Assembly: GCF_024758005.1 (NCBI RefSeq)
Contig: NZ_CP103288.1
Span: 2,976,001 to 3,040,000, forward strand
Direction of reading: 5' to 3'
Origin: Pseudarthrobacter sp. NS4
GTDB lineage: Bacteria; Actinomycetota; Actinomycetes; Actinomycetales; Micrococcaceae
DNA length: 64,000 bases
Shown: piece after piece, positions 59,543-64,000 of the stretch
Position numbering within the stretch: position 1 is the stretch's first letter
Layout of the letters: every line of letters begins with the position of its first letter
Position numbers and translations under genes: made by a program
The notes under the pieces: model-generated
Databases searched by the model: none
The model's input: only the letters and a program-made list of their open reading frames with translations
Told to the model about the DNA's origin: nothing

Positions 59543-61324
59543 ATGGGGGACATGGAAGAAACCGATGCACAGGGCGCCACCGACAGCATCATTGCACGCA
59601 TCAGCGATTTAGCCCGGAAAGACCAGACGCAGCGTCAGGACGCTGACGAAAAGCGGGTCCTCGCGCTGAACAAGGCGTTGGCCTTCTTGCGGGAGCTCAG
59701 CCCGCGTACGCTTCAGGCGCTGGACAGGGAATTTGCCAGGCCTGACAGCATCGCAACGTCCGGTGTCTTCAATACGGGTTTCCATGGCGGGCCCGGGGTC
59801 GCGCAGTTCATCAGAAGTTATTGTTCTCCTTCCAGCGGTCTTCCACTGGCTCCCCATTCAGCCGCGGCAGTGGACGTAAGGCTCAACGACGTGTTGCTGT
59901 TCCGCGACATTTTGCTGGCACACGGTGAAACCATGTTTTTCCAATGCCTCACCCGGGTGAAGGACATCCTGGGTTTCGGTATGGAAGACAGCCTGGCACG
60001 GGAAGGCGCACGCAAGTACGGTGCGCGTGGAGTCGTTCTGCTGCTGAACACTGCTCATTCGCTGGCAAAGCTTCAACTCCAGAAAACATCGGCCCACGTT
60101 ACGGCGAGCATGGGTTACGCGGGCATCGATGCCTGGGCAGACGCCAAAGACGACTGCCACTTCATGACTGCGGAGTTTGCAAAATGGATCCTTCAGCGGG
60201 GGCCCAGTCCGAGGGACATTTCCGGATTGGTTACCAAGGGCCGCTTGGACAGATTCGGCATCTCGCCGTCGGACGTGGAACCTGAGCTGCTGCTGGCGGA
60301 ACTATCCAAGATGGACACAGATGCCGGAGCATCCGCCCTGGCCAGTTGGAGCGGCCTCCCGCAGGGTTCGGGGCGGGCCGACCGCCGGAGCAGCCTCGCG
60401 GATCTTAGCGACCGCGGAGAGCGGAGCTTCGATGTTCAAGGCGTAGCCGGTGTGAAGACGTCGGGCGACGCCTTTGAGGCACACATCTGGCGGCGTCAGT
60501 CCAAGCTACGGGCGCGGCAGTTGAAGAGCTTGTGCTGGCTTATGGGCTCGTTCGGTGTCCCGGCCTTCGCCTTGTGGCTCTCTTGGCCTATGGTTCAGCA
60601 GCTGCTGGCGAGGTCTTCCCTTGATGCCTCGACAGGCGCAGTCACATTCCTCTTGGTAGAACTCCTCGGAGGTACCCTTCTCGCCATGGGCGCGGTGACC
60701 TTGATCGACATGCGTACCAGCGGGTTCTTCGCGCTGGCGCGCGCGATGAGCAGAATGACGGTGTTGCAGGGCAAACGCACGCCGGAGTTTCTTGCCGCTC
60801 TTCGTAAACTTCGTCCGGGCATGTTCCACGGCGTACGCTCCGGTGGTGTGCCCAGGTATTTCTCTATGTGTTTCAACACGGAGGGGGCTCTCCTGGTTTC
60901 TGGCGGCCGGGTGCCGGATATTGCCGCTGCCTTCCCTTGGGATTCGATTCGTGCCTTAGATCCAGAAGGTGCACCTATGGCGGGAATGAAGAACAGTGAC
61001 ACCAGCCAGGGGGTCGTGCTGCGGGTTGACCATCAAGGCGATGAGGTAAGACTTGCGTTCCCGCTCGAACGGGCAAAGGTGGCCTGGACAACGCGAAGGT
61101 ATCTGGAAAAAAAGCCGCTTGACGGTGCCGTGGGGATAATTCAAGGATTGCGGTCGCTTAGCCTGGCGGGGGTTGCCTTGTCTTTCAGTGACTGGTCGCG
61201 GCAGCAGGCTCAGCTTGCGGCCGAGCAGCTACGTATACGTCGCGGGCAGGTTTATCGGGGTCTGGCAGCCGCGGCACTTATCTGTCTTGCCGGGCCGTTG
61301 ATCCTGGTGTTGTTCCTGCGGTAG
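59543..61324 (+). CDS. Unrecognised 593-residue membrane protein
   Basis: I do not recognise the family. Residues 1-320 look soluble and mostly helical, with a charged start, a Gly/Phe patch (TSGVFNTGFHGGPGVAQF) and cysteines at 94, 135 and 205. Two membrane helices follow near 328-350 and 364-388, then a region of about 180 residues of mixed helix and strand, and a last helix at 572-593 ending at the C-terminus. Codon use looks less GC-biased than in neighbours, which hints at acquisition. Start ATG 59543 or 59552; GGGGG stands close before the second. It begins 18 bases after the VanY-like gene and may share its transcript. Confidence 0.7.
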   Translation: MGDMEETDAQGATDSIIARISDLARKDQTQRQDADEKRVLALNKALAFLRELSPRTLQALDREFARPDSIATSGVFNTGFHGGPGVAQFIRSYCSPSSGLPLAPHSAAAVDVRLNDVLLFRDILLAHGETMFFQCLTRVKDILGFGMEDSLAREGARKYGARGVVLLLNTAHSLAKLQLQKTSAHVTASMGYAGIDAWADAKDDCHFMTAEFAKWILQRGPSPRDISGLVTKGRLDRFGISPSDVEPELLLAELSKMDTDAGASALASWSGLPQGSGRADRRSSLADLSDRGERSFDVQGVAGVKTSGDAFEAHIWRRQSKLRARQLKSLCWLMGSFGVPAFALWLSWPMVQQLLARSSLDASTGAVTFLLVELLGGTLLAMGAVTLIDMRTSGFFALARAMSRMTVLQGKRTPEFLAALRKLRPGMFHGVRSGGVPRYFSMCFNTEGALLVSGGRVPDIAAAFPWDSIRALDPEGAPMAGMKNSDTSQGVVLRVDHQGDEVRLAFPLERAKVAWTTRRYLEKKPLDGAVGIIQGLRSLSLAGVALSFSDWSRQQAQLAAEQLRIRRGQVYRGLAAAALICLAGPLILVLFLR

Positions 61325-61379
61325 ATCCTGGCGCACGCGTGTCATAGCCACTTGTCGCCTTTGCGTTAGCGTGGTTGTC

Positions 61380-61784
61380 ATGCTGACTGGATTCAAGAAT
61401 TTCATTATGAAGGGCAACGTTGTTGACCTTGCCGTCGCCGTTGTGATCGGCACCGCTTTCGGGTCCGTGGTGACGGCGCTGGTGAACAAGGTACTGATGC
61501 CCTTCATTGCAGGGCTGGTGGGCTCCCCCAACTTCGACAGCTTCGCCAAGGTGGACCTGAACGGCAACGCCATCGAGTTCGGCGTCCTGCTGACAGCCAT
61601 CGTCAATTTCCTGCTGATTTCCGCTGCCATCTACTTCATCGTGGTGATGCCCATGAACCACATGATTGAAAGCCGCAACCGCAGGCTGGGGATCAACCAG
61701 GGCGTCAAGGAAGAGTCTGCTGAGGACCCGCAGATCGCGCTGCTGACCGAGATCCGTGACGCGTTGAAGAGCCGCTCTTCCTGA
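61380..61784 (+). CDS. mscL: Large-conductance mechanosensitive channel
   Basis: 134 residues. Opens FKNFIMKGNVVDLAVAVVIGTAFGSVVTALV, the first pore-lining helix of MscL, and has the second helix near 70-92 and a charged C-terminal bundle (DPQIALLTEIRDALK). The pentamer releases solutes on hypo-osmotic shock. The ATG at 61380 is preferred over a GTG at 61371. Ends before a strong hairpin shared with glmM. Confidence 0.94.
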   Translation: MLTGFKNFIMKGNVVDLAVAVVIGTAFGSVVTALVNKVLMPFIAGLVGSPNFDSFAKVDLNGNAIEFGVLLTAIVNFLLISAAIYFIVVMPMNHMIESRNRRLGINQGVKEESAEDPQIALLTEIRDALKSRSS

Positions 61785-61801
61785 GCCCCGTTTTAAGCGA
61801 C

Positions 61802-61833
61802 AGGGGCCCGCTTCCTTTCGGAAGCGGGCCCCT
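61802..61833. terminator. Bidirectional terminator between mscL and glmM
   Basis: Perfect 14-bp stem (AGGGGCCCGCTTCC) with a TTTC loop, 17 bases past mscL and 15 past the convergent glmM stop. Confidence 0.85.
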
Positions 61834-61847
61834 TCGCTTAATGCCGG

Positions 61848-63209
61848 TTACTCGCTGACCAGCTCCAAGGCTAGTTCTGTCCGGACTACCTGGGAGAGGT
61901 GTTCGGCGATGGACTGGGCAGTCTGTTCGTCGGCGGCCTCGACCATCACACGCACAACGGGCTCAGTGCCGGAAGGCCGGAGCAGCACGCGGCCGGTATC
62001 GCCCAGCGCTGCTTCCGCTGCCGCCACCGCCTGGGCCAGGACCTCGTTGCTCTTCACTCCGGCGCGGTCCACACCCTTGACGTTGATGAGTACCTGCGGA
62101 AGCTTGGTCATGACCGTGGCCAGTTCCTTGAGTGGCTTTCCGGTCAGGGCAATCCGGGCCGCGAGCTGCAGACCGGTCAGCACGCCGTCACCGGTGGTGG
62201 CGTGGTCGGCGAAGATCACGTGGCCGGACTGTTCGCCACCCAGGTTGAACCCGCCGTCGCGCATTTCCTCGAGGACGTAACGGTCCCCCACTGCCGTTTC
62301 ACGGATGCTGATGCCGGCCTGGCGGAGCGCGATCTTCAGGCCGAGGTTACTCATGACGGTAGCCACCAGGACGTCATCCTTGAGCTTGCCCGACTCTTTA
62401 AGGGCGACGGCGAGGATGGCCATGATCTGGTCGCCGTCCACCTCGTTGCCCTCGTGGTCCACAGCGAGGCAGCGGTCCGCGTCGCCGTCGTGGGCGATCC
62501 CTAGGTTGGCGCCGTACTTCAGCACAGCATCCTTGAGGGGGCCCAGGTGGGTGGAGCCGACGCCGTCGTTGATGTTGTGGCCGTCCGGGTCGGCGCCGAT
62601 GACGATGACGTCCGCGCCGGCGTCCTTGAAGACCTGGGGCGAGCAGCCGCTCGCGGCTCCGTGGGCGCAGTCGAGGACGACTTTAAGCCCGTCCAGGCGG
62701 TGCGGAAGGGTCTGGAGGAGGTGGACGATGTAGCGGTCCTCGGCATCCGAGAAGCGCTGGATGCGGCCGACGTCTGCTCCAACGGGACGCACGGCTTCCC
62801 TGGTCATCTGTGCCTCGATGGCGTCTTCCACCTCGTCGGGGAGCTTCTGGCCGCCGCGGGCGAAGAACTTGATGCCGTTGTCCGGTGCGGGGTTGTGGGA
62901 GGCGGAGATCATGACGCCGAAGTCCGCATCCAGGTCTGCAACCAGATAGGCCGCGGCCGGCGTGGGGAGCACGCCGGCGTCATAGACGTCCACGCCTGAG
63001 CTGGACAGCCCCGCCTCCACCGCTGCGGCAATGAACTCGCCGCTGGCACGCGGATCACGGGCCACCACGGCGCGCGGCCTGCTGCCGTTTGAGTTGCGGT
63101 CGTGGCCGAGCACGACGGCGGCCGCCTGGGCCAGCTGCATGGCCAGCTCTGCTGTCAGCAAGCCATTGGCCAGCCCCCGGACACCATCAGTTCCAAATAA
63201 TCTAGACAC
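61848..63209 (-). CDS. glmM: Phosphoglucosamine mutase
   Basis: 453 residues. Converts glucosamine 6-phosphate to glucosamine 1-phosphate on the way to UDP-GlcNAc. Opens [13 protein letters not shown]; the phosphorylated serine is Ser104 in [13 protein letters not shown]; the metal loop is DGDADRC; the C-terminal phosphate-binding domain has [17 protein letters not shown]. It acts after GlmS, encoded 4 kb away. It lies downstream of rpsI and past a terminator, as in many actinobacteria. Confidence 0.97.
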   Translation of the reverse strand: MSRLFGTDGVRGLANGLLTAELAMQLAQAAAVVLGHDRNSNGSRPRAVVARDPRASGEFIAAAVEAGLSSSGVDVYDAGVLPTPAAAYLVADLDADFGVMISASHNPAPDNGIKFFARGGQKLPDEVEDAIEAQMTREAVRPVGADVGRIQRFSDAEDRYIVHLLQTLPHRLDGLKVVLDCAHGAASGCSPQVFKDAGADVIVIGADPDGHNINDGVGSTHLGPLKDAVLKYGANLGIAHDGDADRCLAVDHEGNEVDGDQIMAILAVALKESGKLKDDVLVATVMSNLGLKIALRQAGISIRETAVGDRYVLEEMRDGGFNLGGEQSGHVIFADHATTGDGVLTGLQLAARIALTGKPLKELATVMTKLPQVLINVKGVDRAGVKSNEVLAQAVAAAEAALGDTGRVLLRPSGTEPVVRVMVEAADEQTAQSIAEHLSQVVRTELALELVSE

Positions 63210-63341
63210 CGGTCAAGTCTAGAGGATGGGGGTGGTTGGGCTTGAAACGGCTGGCCAGTACGTCGTCCGAGGGCTCTGGGGCGGCAAAGGCTCAAGTTCC
63301 AGCGCCCCGTCCCTCCCGGTAAATCATTGCTTAACGACAAA

Positions 63342-63370
63342 AGCCCGCCCCGCCAATGGCGGGACGGGCT
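63342..63370 (-). terminator. Terminator after rpsI
   Basis: 13-bp stem with one mismatch (AGCCCGCCCCGCC) and a 3-base loop, 16 bases past the rpsI stop; followed on the minus strand by four T. Confidence 0.75.
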
Positions 63371-63385
63371 CCTGTGCAAGCGGGA

Positions 63386-63892
63386 TTAGCGCTTGGAGTA
63401 CTGCTGAGCCTTACGGGCCTTCTTGAGGCCGGCCTTCTTACGCTCGATGACGCGGGCGTCGCGAGACAGGTAACCGGCCTTCTTCAGCGTGGCGCGGTTG
63501 TTCTCGACGTCGATCTCGTTCAATGAACGGGCGATGCCGAGGCGCAGGGCACCGGCCTGGCCGGAGATGCCGCCCCCGTGGATGCGGGCGATGACGTCGT
63601 AGGCGCCTTCGAGATCCAGGATCTTGAAGGGCTCGTTGACGTCCTGCTGGTGCAGCTTGTTCGGGAAGTAGTTGTCCAGCGCGCGGCCGTTGATGGTCCA
63701 CTTGCCGGAGCCGGGAACAACGCGGACGCGGGCAACGGCTTCCTTGCGGCGGCCAACAGCTGCGCCGGCAACGGTCAGGGCCGGACGCTCCTTCTTCGGC
63801 GCAGCGGCGTCAGCAGCTGAGCTTTCAGAGGTGTAGCTGGTCAGGGTTTCCTCAGCCTCAACGGCTTCGGTGGTCTCTTCGTTCTGAGCCAC
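63386..63892 (-). CDS. rpsI: Ribosomal protein S9
   Basis: 168 residues. The core has [43 protein letters not shown] and ends RKAQQYSKR, whose Lys-Arg tail reaches the ribosomal P site. The N-terminal 35 residues (acidic, Ala/Glu/Thr-rich) are an extension beyond the E. coli protein, common in actinobacteria. Follows rplM after about 40 bases, the usual S9/L13 operon. Confidence 0.97.
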   Translation of the reverse strand: MAQNEETTEAVEAEETLTSYTSESSAADAAAPKKERPALTVAGAAVGRRKEAVARVRVVPGSGKWTINGRALDNYFPNKLHQQDVNEPFKILDLEGAYDVIARIHGGGISGQAGALRLGIARSLNEIDVENNRATLKKAGYLSRDARVIERKKAGLKKARKAQQYSKR

Positions 63893-63930
63893 GGTTCTCC
63901 TTGTATAGATAAGTTGTTTGGTGGCCAGGA

Positions 63931-64000
63931 CTACTGGGCGACCTGGGTGATTTCGAAAGTCTTGGGCTGCTGGGCGGCGTGCGGGTGCTCAGCACCGCGG
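63931..64000 (-). CDS. rplM: Ribosomal protein L13, C-terminal end only
   Basis: The last 22 codons read [20 protein letters not shown] and stop, the normal L13 C-terminus. The rest lies past the right edge. It is upstream of rpsI on the same strand. Confidence 0.9.
   Translation of the reverse strand, partial: RGAEHPHAAQQPKTFEITQVAQ

Overview
The window comes from a high-GC actinobacterium and reads best as a member of the Micrococcaceae, probably Arthrobacter or Pseudarthrobacter. The support is mycothiol genes (mshA, an actinobacterial-type ino1), a GuaB3 paralogue beside GuaB, a CIRCE-controlled groES-groL operon whose GroEL has a histidine-rich tail, a WXG100/DUF1023 hydrolase relic, frequent GTG/TTG starts and strong GC3 bias. 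The genus is an impression from protein character, not a database result. Almost everything is chromosomal core sequence. No tRNA, rRNA, CRISPR array or prophage was seen, and no stretch longer than 300 bases lacks a feature.

Layout, left to right. 1-10.2 kb: a partial helicase-like protein with degenerate ATPase motifs, guaA, a DUF3817 and a SURF1 membrane protein, a PTS IIA protein, glpD, guaB3 and an unrecognised gene. 10.3-15.5 kb: an ABC exporter, a small lipoprotein, a multiply broken WXG100-DUF1023 hydrolase pseudogene, and guaB. 15.8-20 kb: two tandem acyltransferase-SGNH membrane proteins. 20-25.9 kb: an ATP-dependent DNA ligase, a DHFR-like reductase, groL and groES with two CIRCE operators, an EamA exporter and a small membrane protein. 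26-31.1 kb: a THUMP-like methyltransferase, an aroE-like gene, a GH3 lipoprotein and a YbdK-type ligase. 31.2-35.3 kb: the translationally coupled alr-tsaE-tsaB-rimI-tsaD operon. 35.4-44.8 kb: a PfkB kinase and a GH4 glucosidase, mshA, fhs, a DUF559-type protein, a complete IS30-family element, and a DUF2306/MerR pair. 44.9-53.6 kb: ino1, an aldo-keto reductase, and the glgX-treY-treZ trehalose operon. 53.7-57.7 kb: nnr, acpS, glmS and divergent coaA. 58.7-61.8 kb: a VanY-like lipoprotein, an unrecognised 593-residue membrane protein and mscL. 61.8-64 kb: glmM, rpsI and the end of rplM.

How the genes work together. Read on the minus strand from the right edge, the window follows a familiar actinobacterial backbone: rplM-rpsI-glmM, glmS-acpS-nnr, alr-tsaE-tsaB-rimI-tsaD, groES-groL, guaB, guaB3, guaA. 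This backbone covers ribosome, amino-sugar and D-alanine supply for the wall, t6A tRNA modification, protein folding and guanine nucleotide synthesis. It is broken by blocks of accessory or metabolic genes, the largest lying between nnr and alr (about 18 kb). That block carries trehalose synthesis from glycogen, inositol phosphate and mycothiol synthesis, one-carbon metabolism, and the only clear mobile element.

No multi-gene system that looks wholly new was found. The best second-look items are the helicase-like protein with non-consensus ATPase motifs, the orphan 593-residue membrane protein, a 15-bp tandem repeat inside tsaD, two large palindromic intergenic repeats, a short GTGAGAGAGCGTC repeat family around the IS element, and the three-lesion pseudogene.
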